Positions 21,586-32,984 of a stretch of DNA of 64,000 bases are shown here, one piece after another. Position numbers and translations under genes: made by a program. The stretch spans positions 149,298 to 213,297 of the forward strand of contig QKWP01000053.1 of NCBI GenBank assembly GCA_003550325.1, in the 5' to 3' direction. The notes under the pieces are model-generated. The model was not told where the DNA came from. It saw nothing but the letters and a program-made list of their open reading frames with translations, and made no database searches. Every line of letters begins with the position of its first letter. Within the stretch, counting starts at the first letter, position 1. This DNA is from Gigaspora rosea (taxonomy: Eukaryota > Glomeromycota > Glomeromycetes > Diversisporales > Gigasporaceae).

Positions 21586-23539
21586 TTTTTTTTTTATATT
21601 AGGAGGAACCCCAGGTGTAGCTCCTGCCTCAAACTTTTATTAATACTTAAGTAAGTTGACATATTGCCGAAGTACATACATATTATATACAAGTATTAGA
21701 ACTAGGACTTTAGGTTATACAACTATTTATCTATAGCTAAAACCTACCAGAGCCTTCTATATTTCCATTTATATGACTGACCTGACTTGTACATCCCTCT
21801 CCAACAAACAATTGGTGTTCACATGTCCGCTACTTTACCTACACTATCTAGTATCATCACTTACAATTTGGTATACGTTGCCAGGTAGGCACTTTGTGCT
21901 TCCAGATTGGTGTACTTGAGATCTCCTACTAGAGGAGTTCATATCTCAAGTCATGCAGCTGCCTCTACCACATTGGGTAAGTATCTCAAGCCTGCATCTG
22001 CTACAACTAGCCGGGTTCCTGCAACTTTGGGGCCCAGGATTTAACGTTTTGAATTTGGTAATGTGCAAATGACTGTACTTCACTCTATGGTGATGATGTA
22101 ACTAGGCATGTTTCGCAAATGCTTCCAGTACTAGATATAGTTGGATGGCATCATGAGGCTCAGGGAGACCCTGTTACCACTACATGCACTTGTACCAGCT
22201 ATACCCATATTGGTGGTCCTAGCACTTCTTAATGTCCAAAGACTCCCATATGGGTATGCCCAGAGCCCGTTAGGTCTTGATACATACATGCCTTTATACT
22301 TCCACCTCTTACTAGCTAGTGAGTTCCATTTGCTCTTACAGGTTCATTCCAATCCTCAGTACTCACATCCGACCCTTCTTCCAACCTTTACCGATTTCTC
22401 CCAAACTACCAAACCAGTTAGCCCAGAAGGGTTGGTCGATCTGGCTTTATGTACCTGACGGATTCCATCTTCTTGGTACCTAATTCCGAAACATAGATCT
22501 TTTTCCTTTGGTATGACTCCGGCGACCAGGTTGGTGTTCCTTCTTGCTATTCTTTAATTTGTTATACAGGCATATTTGGCTGCGAAAATTTTAAAATTTT
22601 AAATTTTTTAAATAAAACCTTAAATATTAAATTTCTATATACTTTCTAAGTAAAAAATATAATATTTGTTCTGCTTTATCAACTTTATTATAAAATTTTT
22701 TTAAAATTATTAAAAAACTTTGGTGTAATAAAAGTTTAAAGTTTTTGTTTTGGAACTTTTACTATAGAATTTTTTCTTTAGGTTTTCTCAAATTTTATAT
22801 GTTCCCGTCTATAAAAAAATTTTCACTTCTAATACAAGTCCTAATTTTTATAAGTAAATCATTTAAAGTCAAATAATGAAAGTTGTCATCCTTTATATAA
22901 ACTACAAAGTTGTATAAGAAACTATATTTTTAAAACCAATATTTAAAGAATTCGTTAAGATATTGTAAAATATTTTTTTGGTTAAAAAATTTCTTTAAAA
23001 TTTAATATTTTCAGCTTATAAGCAATATAAACTTTTTGTCTTATAATATAAGTTTAAATAATTCAAAAATATAATTCTTGTTCTTAAATATTATAATACC
23101 AAATTTTATTTAAATATCTTAAATGAATAAAAAACTAGATCAGAGGTATATTTATAGTAATTATACAGGCAAATTTGCCTGCGAACCTCTACAAAGTAAG
23201 GGATAGCTTTTTCCATTTGGTTCTTTGGTCTTCAGTCGAAATTCTAGTCTTCTTAGTACCGTTAGAAGATCTTTCTTACTTCTTTGCTCGGGACATGCCA
23301 AATGGGTTTCAATTGTTCTGGTCCCTTGGATTTGTCTATGTAACTTACACAACTATGCTGATGCTCCCATTCAAGATGGTGGTACCAAGGTTACAGGTAA
23401 TATACCCGACCGATCGATGCACAAATGTTACTGTAATACAGGCCTATTTTCCAATTCGTCTCCAGTAGGATTTGAACTCTAGACCTGTCGCTTGGGGAGG
23501 TGACAACCAGATAGCTTCTCTACGTTGTCGCTCCCTTTT
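21586..23539 (-). mobile_element. Retroposon with poly(A) tail, 14-bp target duplication and tRNA-like head (SINE-type)
   Basis: On the minus strand it ends in GGTTCCTCCTAATATA and a tail of ten A. It is flanked by perfect AGAATAAGAAATTG duplications (21572-21585 and 23540-23553), taken from the satellite. The 5' head (23539-23461) contains a plausible B box (GAGTTCAAATCCT), TTGTCAC at the anticodon position as in tRNA-Asp, and a weak A-box region (GTAGAGAAGCTATCTGG). At 1.95 kb it is long for a SINE; a 576-bp insertion explains part of that. No long conserved protein frame is seen. Confidence 0.7.
22587..23160. mobile_element. 576-bp AT-rich insertion within the retroposon
   Basis: Bounded by a 25-base direct repeat, TTATACAGGCATATTTGGCT GCGAA at 22562-22586 and TTATACAGGCAAATTTGCCT GCGAA at 23161-23185 (23 of 25 match), which reads as a target duplication. 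The insert is strongly AT-rich, unlike its host. No tips or genes are identified. Confidence 0.5.
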
Positions 23540-23553
23540 AGAATAAGAAATTG

Positions 23554-23573
23554 TAAATACTAATAGAATAAGA
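23554..23573. repeat. 25-bp satellite, right remnant
   Basis: TAAATACTAATAGAATAAGA completes the array interrupted at 16265 and 21586. Confidence 0.75.
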
Positions 23574-23705
23574 AATTGATAGAATATTTCAAGTTGTATA
23601 ACCAAATCAAAATACAAAAATAGTATTAATAAGATTGAATTGAAAGAGTAAATATAAGACATTAATTTTGAATCTTATACAAAATAAATAGCATCTATAA
23701 TTATT

Positions 23706-23932
23706 GTCGCGGCTGAAGCTGGAAATGGCTGAAGCTGAAAATTAGAGGTCTTGATTTAAAACTATAAGCACTGCTAAAATCCAACTATACTCTTTTATTA
23801 TAAACCCTAACCCTAAATTCTAATCTAACTATAAAAAAAAATCGTACAAAATGCATTTCAAAATTTTTTGTAAATTTCATATTAAAATATTTAAAATTTC
23901 CAGCTTTAGCCATTTCCAGCTTTAGCCACAAC
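23706..23932. mobile_element. 227-bp MITE with 7-bp target duplication
   Basis: Left end GTCGCGGCTGAAGCTGGAAA TGGCTGAAGCTG; the right end inverted reads GTTGTGGCTAAAGCTGGAAA TGGCTAAAGCTG. Flanks AATTATT at 23699-23705 and 23933-23939 match exactly. The GGCTGAAGCTGGAAAT word repeats inside the tip. The core contains AACCCTAACCCTAAATTC. Confidence 0.85.
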
Positions 23933-24239
23933 AATTATTATTAAACTATCTATTTTAGACTAATATAAACCCAAACTCAAACCCAAACCCTACTCTAAAC
24001 TAATATTTTTTAAATCTTAGACAGTCTCATTAGTACTTTATTAGATCCAAATCATATTACTAATGTTTAGTAAATTCTAATTTATTAAGTTTGGCATTAT
24101 TCAACAATTAATATTAATGCCAAATGCAACCTGCTATACATAGTACAAAAACTTGCAACTGAAAGAGCATTGTTAAAACTATTTATCTATAGGATTTTCT
24201 CTAAATCCCTCACATCTAGATATAGTAGATAGGGATAAA

Positions 24240-24430
24240 TATAGTTAACTTTCTATAAATGCACTTTTCATAAATATATGGACTATATATGCTCTCTCTA
24301 AATATACACTAATATTTAGTTCCAAGTATATTGAAAATGCTCTCTATAGATGTACACCCTCTCTAAATATATATTTCAAAAATTTTGTTTATAGCTCCAA
24401 GAGGTGCACTTATGAAAGGTTGACTTTAAT
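24240..24430. mobile_element. Short pogo-like MITE
   Basis: The left tip TATAGTTAACTTTCTATAAA TGCAC is mirrored by the right tip (inverse TAAAGTCAACCTTTCATAAG TGCAC). Internal CTCTCTAAATATA words repeat three times. The TA flanks fit the TA-target family but are weak evidence in this composition. Confidence 0.6.
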
Positions 24431-24439
24431 ATCCAAAAC

Positions 24440-24665
24440 TAATCTTACAAAAAGAAAAAAAACAAAAACAAGAAAAAGAGTAAAATAAAATATAAAAGAA
24501 AAATAAAAAAAAAAGAGAAAGAGTAACTAAATATGAAAAAAACTAAAAATAACAAAATAAAATAACTAAAAAAAAACATCAAGATAAAAAAAACAAAAAA
24601 ACCTATACTACTAACAAAACTAACAATAAAATATAATAAGAAAAAAAGTAAAAAAAAAAACCAAA
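24440..24665. repeat. A-rich low-complexity tract
   Basis: A-runs with scattered G and C; the minus-strand frame is a Phe/Leu artefact. Confidence 0.8.
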
Positions 24666-26009
24666 ATAAACTGTACCCAGTACAACACATATCTGTTTAG
24701 AAATTTCTTGTTATTATCCTACAGATTCTGAACATGTTACCATATTGGTTTTAGTTTGGTAACATAATATCTAGTAAATACTGCTAATTTTTTGGAGGAA
24801 GTAAACTAAAATACCTATTTTGCTAAAATTTCAAAAAAGCTAAAGAGGCTAGAGAAGAGCACTAACTTAAAAGAACTTGTAAAAGTTATACTATATAGAA
24901 TATTATATCTAACCAAGCCTTTGCTTCTATATTCTTATCCATAGGACTTAACAAAACTCTAGAGTTTCTCTACAATAGCTTTGCTCAATAGTACCAAAGC
25001 TCACAAAGATGCCTTGCTCAAAAGTTTGCAAGTCTTTTTTATTTCTATTTTAGGCACTATATGCCCAAGAAAGAACATTGTATCTAACTGCAGTTTGGTG
25101 AAGCTTTTTGTTGTATTTAGATATATTAACTATAGAGTTTTTATAAATTAGTTTTCATGAAAAGTTTATTAACTAATTGTTATAAATTATAATTTATAAT
25201 TGAATTTTATAATTTGGCACATGTGTGCTATAGTGCACTCTATAAGATTTGGTATAACATAAAATCAAACCAACCAGAATAACCTTTTTTTTGTTAAAGT
25301 GAAGTGAAGGTAGTACATATATAGGCAATAAGGAAAGTTTATAGTTCAATAATTATATTGTAGCTTAACCTTAATTTTATTTTCAAAATCTGCAAATATA
25401 GAAAATATTAATAGAATATAAAAAAATGAACATTAGGTATTATTTTTTCCTAAGTCTATTAATATAAAAATATAGAATTTTGAAAATTGTTACTAAAAAA
25501 TAATTAGAATTGAGTCAAAAATCAATAATAAAAAATACAAATATAATAAATTGATTTAGTATATTCATATCCAAGTTGAATATTGTTATAAAATAGAATT
25601 CAAAAATTGGAGTTTAGATAAATAACTTTATTATTAAAAAAATCTAGTAATATAAATTGTCATTAATAATGCAATAATGCATTAAATATTATTATAGTAA
25701 AGGATTTGGGTTGTAAAGATGAATATAAGGCATTTATTAGCTAACAAATATAAGAACATTAATAGAATATTTAAGCCTAAATATTGATGTTGAGTAGAAT
25801 TAGTATAAAAAAGATAAATTTAAGGCATTGATTATTTTAAAATTTTGCAAAAGTAAGGATTGGCTATAAAAAATATTAAATATTACTAGCTTAATGAAAT
25901 TGTATTAAAAATATAAGGGTGCTAACATTTATTATATAATATTTTAGGGAGTAGAGGGTCAAGCAAAATCTTATCTTTTTAATTAAATTTGATTGGCTAA
26001 AATTATATA
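24666..26009. other. Intergenic; one MITE end at 25205-25310
   Basis: 25205-25310 has GGCACATGTGTGCTATAGTG, then GATTTGGTATAACATAAAAT, the left end of the GGTGTAATG family. No right end was found. The rest is AT-rich without a gene. Confidence 0.5.
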
Positions 26010-26285
26010 TTTACATATGGGCTGCCATCAATAGAAATAAGGCAAATTAACATTTTAAAAAAAATTAATACCTTAACTTTCACAGCACATATCTTGATGA
26101 ATATTGAAGCTATCTTGATGATTTAATATTCAAAAGAAATCCTATGATCTAAGCTTTCTTTTGAATATTAAATCATTAAGATAGCCTCAAAATCCATTAA
26201 GATATACGCTATAAAAGTTAAGGTATTAATATTTTTTTAAAATGTCAATCTGCTTTATTTTTATTGACGGCAGCCTATATATTAC
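26010..26285. mobile_element. Foldback element, ~275 bp
   Basis: The left end TGGGCTGCCATCAATAGAAA TAAGGCA pairs with the right end (inverse TAGGCTGCCGTCAATAAAAA TAAAGCA). The pairing continues inward through TTAATACCTTAACTTT and AATATTCAAAAGAAA to a short centre near 26145. Target duplication is ambiguous because the flanks are TATA-rich. Confidence 0.8.
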
Positions 26286-27005
26286 CTGGAAGTGGAGGTA
26301 AGCCTCAATAGTAAATAAATATTAGATAATAAATATCAGTACTCTAAACTAAAAATAAATTAAGATAGAAAATGCTAGCAAATATATTATGCATATAGTT
26401 GTTATACTAAATCTAGAAGTTTCAATATTGGCATAAGATAAAATCTAATCCTAAAGAATTTTTAAAAAGTAAACTATAATAAAACTAACAAACTAGCAAA
26501 ACTAGTAAACTGTAGTAAACTTACAAATATACAATAGTAAAATAAAAAGTGAATTGCAGTTACTTCTTTTTTTTGTTAAAGTTCTTGTTGTGTAGTAAGG
26601 GCATTTTATTTAAGTAGAAATTATAAAGACTGCTTATGGTTCTTTGATATTTGTTATATAGATAAAAATACAACTAGCTATATCTGCAACTTTTAGTTGT
26701 CTATTTAAGTAGTCATTTGAGGCTTTTATACTAGCCACTATACCTGCAACCTACATACTGGCATTACCTATTTAAACTCTCTGATTCCTGTTCTATTTAC
26801 CAATCATTTTTGTATCACTAGTATAGCTATTTGATACATTAGTTAGTTAGGGTTTATACTAGATACTAAACTAATCCCTTAGAACTTCAACTGATTTTTT
26901 AGATAATTATCTTCAACAGAAAACTTGGTAAAGCAGTACCTGTTATATACAGGTATTTATCTACATTTTAGTAACTTGTGCCATAATATTAACCAATAAA
27001 AGGTA
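26286..27005. other. Intergenic, no gene seen
   Basis: AT-rich with short repeats (AACTAGCAAAACTAGTAAAC). Nothing recognisable. Confidence 0.45.
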
Positions 27006-27190
27006 CAGTCAACCTTTCTATAGTCACACCTCTATTTAAGTACCCAAATTTGTATGACAAACTTAAAATATAGTAAAAAACATTGTTATAGTTACAAATA
27101 ACTTATAATCACTATCAACTATAAAAATTTGATTTTTTAACAATTTTATTAATAAAAAACCTTATTATAGTTACCAATTAGAGGTTAAAA
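27006..27190. mobile_element. Left half of the pogo-like element seen at 6737
   Basis: CAGTCAACCTTTCTATAGTC, then CTTAAAATATAGTAAAAAAC and TTTTATTAATAAAAAACCTT follow the same order as 6737-6925. It starts right after TA. Similarity stops near 27190 and no right tip was found, so the copy is truncated. Confidence 0.7.
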
Positions 27191-27689
27191 CTGATCTGTT
27201 GCATTTGAATTTAAAATGGTTTAATCCAATTTGAATATTTAATATTCAGATTTAATAAAACTGAATTTATTAAATTTAATAAACTTGAAAAATCGAATTT
27301 AATAAAACCAGATTTATTAAATTTAATAAACACAATAAATTAAATTCAAGAGTAGAGTATACATAGACCATTTTTCATATAATATGCATAGCAAATCAAG
27401 ACCTTATATAGATAATAAAAATATGCTACTAGTAAAAGTTTTCAGAAACACAATTAATTTTCACCAAATTTTTTGTAGCACATAGATTATAACCTTCCAT
27501 TTATAGTAGTAAAATTTTTAAAGGCTATATTATTTTAAAAAAATATACTTACATATACTATTAAATTTGCCACAGTGACTCCAAATTTGCTGTGGTGATC
27601 CTGGTCATACAAACCAAAAAAAGCAAAGGTACCATGTTTCTAGAACAAATAGTTGTCCAATCAGATTTAAGAAAAAACTAAAAATGTTT
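27191..27689. other. AT-rich spacer with AATTTAATAAAxC repeats
   Basis: 27240-27345 repeats GATTTATTAAATTTAATAAA and CGAATTTAATAAAAC. 27560-27590 has the small inverted pair TTTGCCACAGTGA / TTTGCTGTGGTGA. No gene. Confidence 0.5.
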
Positions 27690-28737
27690 AATAATTTCCC
27701 TTGATCTACTGGCCTGTTAAAGATGATTTAGTCACCAAAATATTTGTTTCGATGAAACAATTCTAATGAGCCCAAGATGTTAAAATCCAATTACAGGATC
27801 CTGAGAACATTTAAGTTTTGTGTGATTTAATAGTACTTTTTAGAATTACTATGTAAATACCTTTAATGCCAAATAACTTTTGATCTACTAATTCATTTTG
27901 AATTATTTAACTATGAAAATAATTATTTCGATGAGATGATTCTAACAAGCCCAAAACATTTAAACCTGATCACAGTATCCTCAAGGATCAGTACGATATA
28001 GACAATAAACTAAGAAATGGTTTTAATATAACCATATAAAAACCAATAAAAACCCATTTCTCAGTTGATAGTCTACATTGTACTAATCCTTGACGATCTA
28101 AGAATCCTGTAATCAGGGTTAAATGATTTTGGGCTTTTCAGAATCACCTCATCAAGATAATCATTTTAAGGCTAAATCACCCAAAATGGATCAGTAGATC
28201 AAAAGTTATTTGATAAAGGCATTTACATAATAATTCTAAAAAGAACTATGGTGCAAATAGTTTAGTCGCATCAAATTTTTATAGTAGTGCAAAAAATTTT
28301 GTTGATCATTTACTTATAAAATTGAATTTAATTGGTTAAAATTTTTATATGTTTTTTAATTTTTTTATATATAGTGCTGAAAATTTTAAAAACTTATAAA
28401 TTTAAAATTACATCTTCTTAATAATAAGCTAAAAATTCTTAAAATAAAATACTTAGTTTGATAGACTTTGTCAAAAGCTATCAAATTATGTATTTTATTT
28501 TGCAATTTTAAAATTTTTTATTGAGAAGATACAATTTAAAAAATTATTAATTGATTTGATATCTTTAAACTGTTCGCACCATACTAGTATTAAAACTGCA
28601 CAAAACTTGAACGTTCTCAGGATCCTGTGATTGGATTTTAACGATCTTGGGCTCGTTAGGATCGTCTCATTGAGACGAACATGTTGATAGCTAAATCATC
28701 TTAAAAGGCTACTAGATCAAGGGATATCAGCAATTCT
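27690..28737. mobile_element. 1.05-kb nested foldback element
   Basis: The left end CCCTTGATCTACTGGCCTGT pairs with the right end (inverse CCCTTGATCTAGTAGCCTTT). Inside are four related arm copies (27697-27830, 27862-27990, 28080-28225, 28600-28735), each with a TTCTAATGAGCCCAAGA-like word and alternating orientation about a centre near 28035. A separate AT-rich palindrome sits at 28380-28560. The arms are related to the foldback core of 6737-7489. Confidence 0.7.
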
Positions 28738-29592
28738 GTGAATTGGTCCATATGATAATGATGATTATTATTATTATTTCTAAATCTTATTCGTTTTTTT
28801 TTTATTCATTGGTAAATGAATAACAATTCTAAAATGATACATAGTTCACGAATAACACGTATAAATTAAGAATCACATAAATTCAAAAATGATGCGAAAC
28901 ATAGTACACCCAAAAATTTTTAAATCTGTATGATACCAAATTCCGTACTATACAATTCTGATCATTCATACTGATCTCAATATTTTGTTGATCCGTTACA
29001 AACTGACACACAATACTGTATGTAGTTAAAGTTTATTTGGTACTTACATGATTAAACAATTGTTAATTATTACGTGATTAAACAATTGTTAATTATTCTT
29101 GATCATTGCTCATCACTATATTAGTCTTAACGTTTTGATACAGGTTATATAACCAATTAAAAAGTGTTAAAGCACAATAACTTGATTATATTGCTGTATT
29201 ATTTTTGGTACACTGATCACATTTTGGATAAAACCATGATTTTATTGGTTGGTAGATCGACATAAAACTATGAACTACAAGAATCGCTGAGAACATTAGT
29301 GATTATCAGATAATCTTAGCAGCAAAAATTCCGACCAAAAATTTACAACAATGGAAAAATCTAGAAATCAATAATCTAAACCTTTGTTGTAATGTGTTTG
29401 TCTTAATATTTGCCAAAATATTCACTATTTTTTATTAATCTATGTTTTTTTTATTATTGCGAGCAATTGTTCTTGTTCTTGCACTTGCGCTGTTCTTGCA
29501 GTTGCACTTGCACTTATTCTTCACTTGATCTTGAGACCATTATACGATTTCAAATTCATGAAACATTTGATACTCTGTAAATATTAGATAAT
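28738..29592. other. Intergenic, small duplications only
   Basis: 29045-29097 has a tandem duplication of ACATGATTAAACAATTGTTA ATTATT. 29464-29515 repeats TTGCACTTGC/TTGTTCTTG words. No gene. Confidence 0.5.
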
Positions 29593-29837
29593 TAGGGTTG
29601 CATTGGCCCTACAAAAGACCGGTCCGAACCGGTCTTACCGGGACGTTAAGGACCGTGGGACCGATACATAGACCGGTCCTTAACGGTCCTTTATCGGTTC
29701 TTATAAGTATTCATATCATATGATTGTTTATATCTAACGAAATCTATGCATTACTATACGACGTAATAATAAAAGGACCATTTTGGGACCAAGGTCGGAC
29801 CATAAGAAACAGACCGGACTGGACCGATGCTTCCCTA
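29593..29837. mobile_element. 245-bp hAT MITE, 8-bp target duplication, GACCGGTC word ends
   Basis: Tips are TAGGGTTGCATTGG and, inverted, TAGGGAAGCATCGGTCC. Flanks are TAGATAAT (29585-29592) and TAGGTAAT (29838-29845), 7 of 8 matching. The terminal 100 bases on the left are packed with ACCGGTCC/GGACCG words in both orientations, which look like repeated transposase-binding sites (inference). Confidence 0.85.
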
Positions 29838-30171
29838 TAGGTAATCAAGCTGCAGAAGTAAATTTGGCAAATTCACATTTCACGATTTTATGAGAGTTGT
29901 TTAAGGGCATTAATAACAGTTCTCCGGATTTCAATCAATGGGTCGCACCATTGTCAGGATTTTGACCCTTTCGAGATTCTTATCATCGGAATTTTGACCT
30001 AAAACCTTCTGAAACCCACTATTATTTATAGTTGATTGGTAATCGGGTAAATAGGTCATCTGTTTCATGTTTGGGTCCAAATATCCTAAGTATGATTAAT
30101 TTTCAGATGTTGATCTTATTTCTCGTTGCCAGATATGAACTATGATTTTAGATATCATGATTTTTTGAAGA
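29838..30171. other. Upstream region of the secreted-protein gene
   Basis: No gene. GGATTTTGACCCTTTC and GGAATTTTGACCTAAAAC form a short imperfect direct repeat at 29957-30005. Confidence 0.4.
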
Positions 30172-30180
30172 TATAAAAAT
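30172..30180 (+). promoter_or_regulatory. TATA box of the secreted-protein gene
   Basis: TATAAAAAT lies 107 bases before the ATG at 30279, a reasonable distance for a TATA box with a short leader. Confidence 0.5.
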
Positions 30181-30278
30181 ACAGTAGTAATCAACTCACT
30201 CTCATAATTTTACACATTAATTCGTAAATAAACAAAAACATTTTTCATTAAAAAACCTTATAGCATATTTGAAGAAAA

Positions 30279-30578
30279 ATGTCTAAATTCCAAACAAAAA
30301 ATTTGTTCTCTATCGTGCTTTTCGTGATGCTCTTTCTCGTCCTCACCAATGCGGACTGCAGCGGTTTTGATACAAGGCTGCTTATCCGAGGACAACCATG
30401 TAGTAAGAGTATAATTGATGATGGGAACTGTTATACTGAAATTTGCCGTATTAAGGGTGAAGATACTGGCAAATGCCAACTTACTGATGAACAAGATGTA
30501 GGAGATGATTGTTTAGTTGATGCAGCATGCAAGACTCGCTCATATGATCCAGATAATTTTATATGTCTGGATCAGTGA
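30279..30578 (+). CDS. Small secreted cysteine-rich protein (effector candidate)
   Basis: Encodes 99 residues in one exon, ending TGA. The N-terminus has a textbook signal peptide: two lysines, a hydrophobic core (LFSIVLFVMLFLVL, 9-22) and a likely cleavage after TNA (25). The mature 74 residues contain eight cysteines (27, 41, 51, 56, 66, 78, 84, 96), enough for four disulfides, and are acidic, especially near the C-terminus. There is no transmembrane helix beyond the signal, no KEX2 dibasic repeats and no recognised enzyme domain. In mycorrhizal fungi such proteins are commonly proposed as effectors or apoplastic defensin-like factors; that role is inference. The isolated position between hAT elements, with its own TATA box, is typical of fast-evolving secreted proteins. 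Confidence 0.8.
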   Translation: MSKFQTKNLFSIVLFVMLFLVLTNADCSGFDTRLLIRGQPCSKSIIDDGNCYTEICRIKGEDTGKCQLTDEQDVGDDCLVDAACKTRSYDPDNFICLDQ

Positions 30579-31249
30579 CACAGAATTATACCGTTTTGAT
30601 TTGTAAAAAATTCATTTCGATATATTAAAAAAATCCTTTTTATAGCGATATAAAATTTTACTCCTAACTCACTCATATTTCATATTTTATGATATCTTCT
30701 GAACTTTTCTGAAACTTTCTGACGCTCCTAATTATATTACCTGGCCCAAGTTAAACATACACTGCTCTTAATTTTGCCCAAAAATTCGTTACTGCCAAAA
30801 ATTCCATTTTATACCGTTTTGTACTAAAAGTTCCATTTTATTCATATCTATATATATATGAATTTTCTGTGTCCCTGGTCTGGATACGAAACAGTAACAG
30901 CAATATTCAGATTATTTATTGCAGCTGCATTTCTCATTTCTGCACTATTATGATAATATATAAATGCCTTATTTGCTTTCTTTTCAATAGCATAATAATT
31001 TCCAATTTGGTGAATTGAATAAAAACTCTTTATGTAATCACAAATTTTTTATGTGTATTTTATATTACAAGAATATGTTATTTATAATAGAATTGGACCT
31101 TTTTACAAATAAATTTTTTGTTTTTAATTAAATTTTATAAATAAAATTCTATTGATCTTTGATGCTTAATATAAAAATTGTGAATATAATGGAATCCTTA
31201 TGAAATATTTTCTTAAAAGTAGATTTTTTGTTAGAAACAACTAAGGAGG
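30579..31249. other. Downstream region of the secreted-protein gene
   Basis: AT-rich. 30862-30885 (TTCTGTGTCCCTGGTCTGGA) is an imperfect inverted copy of the last codons of the gene (30560-30590). No further gene. Confidence 0.45.
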
Positions 31250-31465
31250 GATGTTAACAGTCTAGTCTGGTTTAGTTTGGTCTATTTTGGTCCAATTCTG
31301 ATCTGGTCTATTATAATATCCAGTTTTAAAACCTTGTTATCCAGACTGGTCTAGACTGGTCCAATTTTAAACCTAAAATAGACCAATTTTTTCTCAACTT
31401 TTACAGGAAGAACCCCAAAATTCCTGGTCGAAATGTATCAAAATCCTGGTTGGCAGGGCCAGAAC
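31250..31465. repeat. Word array of GTCTGGTC type (half of a hAT-like element)
   Basis: AGTCTAGTCTGGTTTAG, TTTGGTCTATTTTGGTCC, GACTGGTCTAGACTGGTCC: one short partly palindromic word in both orientations, as in the ends of the hAT elements nearby. Only the left tip region (AGGGATGTTAACAG) is visible, and no right tip was found. Confidence 0.55.
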
Positions 31466-31667
31466 CAGTGTTTAAAATTCAATTTTATTTTAATATACGG
31501 AAAAACTTAGAAATTCTTGTAAGCATAATAAAAAAATCAAAAAATTATGCCAATATGCGTAACACATAATAAAATCCGCAGATTTTAAAAATTTTTTGCT
31601 TGCGGTATTAACTTTCAATCTGTGTTCCAAGATTCCGCATATAGATTTTAAACACTGGCCAGAACAC
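31466..31667. mobile_element. 202-bp hAT MITE with perfect 8-bp target duplication
   Basis: Tips CAGTGTTTAAAATTCAA and, inverted, CAGTGTTTAAAATCTA; both sides flanked by GCCAGAAC (31458-31465 and 31668-31675). Non-coding. It inserted just right of the GTCTGGTC word array. Confidence 0.92.
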
Positions 31668-32984
31668 CAAAATTTTACTAATAAAATCATAACTATTTAT
31701 TAAATACAAAGTGCCTAGCTGATAGAACTTGCTAGCCAGTAGAGCCAAATGCCAACCTAAATCTGACAAGGAATTTTTGAGATTTCTCTATAAAATCATT
31801 TTTTTCAGTTAAGACAAGTCTTATGATGGACTGCAGCTGAATAATATACATATATAGTATTTTCTATACAGTACATGGTAGCAAAAAATATCCAGTAGTA
31901 CCAAATTTGTGAATTTAATAACAATTCTAATTGGCTAATTTTGTGTAGCAAATTTTGATTGCTTAAAAATATATATAAATGATTTTTTATATAATAAATA
32001 CCAAATTTTGGTTTTATATACAGTATAAATTATATAAACTTTAAGCTTTAATAAATTTTTAATATTATAAGAAAAATAAAAATCTGGTCTTACAGGATTG
32101 TAGTTTAGATTAAAATAACAAACCTGTAAGACAAATTTTTTAAAGTAATTTGTTTTAAGTTATAAGTATTTATTTTATATATAACAAGTAGATGTTTCTT
32201 GCTGGCATAAATAATCTTATCCATATCAGGTGATTTTTAGAATACTCTAAAAATTTTGGGTTCAAATAATATATACATTAATTATATCATGATCTGCATA
32301 TATGTTGTGCCTTAGATCGATCCTTGCATCAGATTGACACCGGCCTAAATTATATTAGGGTTAGGGTAAAATTATGGTAAAGTTAGAAGGCAGTTTAGAC
32401 TAGTTGTTGCTAATCATTTAATGCTGGTCAATTGATAGTCATCTGACGTGTGTTGGATTCAATCTGATGCAAGTTTTAATCTGAGGCATAACATATATAT
32501 ATATTACAGTATTAATAGTTAAGCAACTTATCTGTTATATTTTGCATTGAATTTAAAGTTGCCCTTTTGGAATCATGAGTCACGTTCCTATCATTGTTAT
32601 TTTTAAAGTTTTTATTGTTAGGTTGTATTCATCTAATTAATGGAAAGCTATGAAGTTGTTTTTATTTAATTCTTACTAATCTTTGCTTTGATTTTTGTAG
32701 CTATTGCCAATTTTGCAATCACTTTTGGAGTTGCCTTTTGAAATTGCATTTTTTAAATTGTTGCGTCTTTCATACTTAAAAAAAACATAGGCATAATAAA
32801 AAAAAATCATTCACTAGGTTTTTGTCTTGACTAGCATGCTTCGTTATTTGGTACACAATACAAATTATCTTATAATTATAAAATAAGCTTGCGTCCCTAG
32901 ATTATTTTTAATCGACTTAATTGTATGAAGTTTTAATTACACCTAAATAAAAAATTTTAAAATTATAAGTTATCCAATTTTAAC
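31668..32984. other. Intergenic, no gene seen
   Basis: AT-rich. 32360 has a lone telomere-like TTAGGGTTAGGG. 32285-32490 contains a weak inverted pair (TGTGCCTTAGATCGATCCTT, GCATCAGATTGACACC against GGATTCAATCTGATGCAAG, CTGAGGCATAACA), possibly an old MITE. Confidence 0.45.

Noticed and set aside
22141-23482. Frames inside the retroposon
   Set aside because: No family resemblance, and they lie on the strand opposite to the element's polarity.
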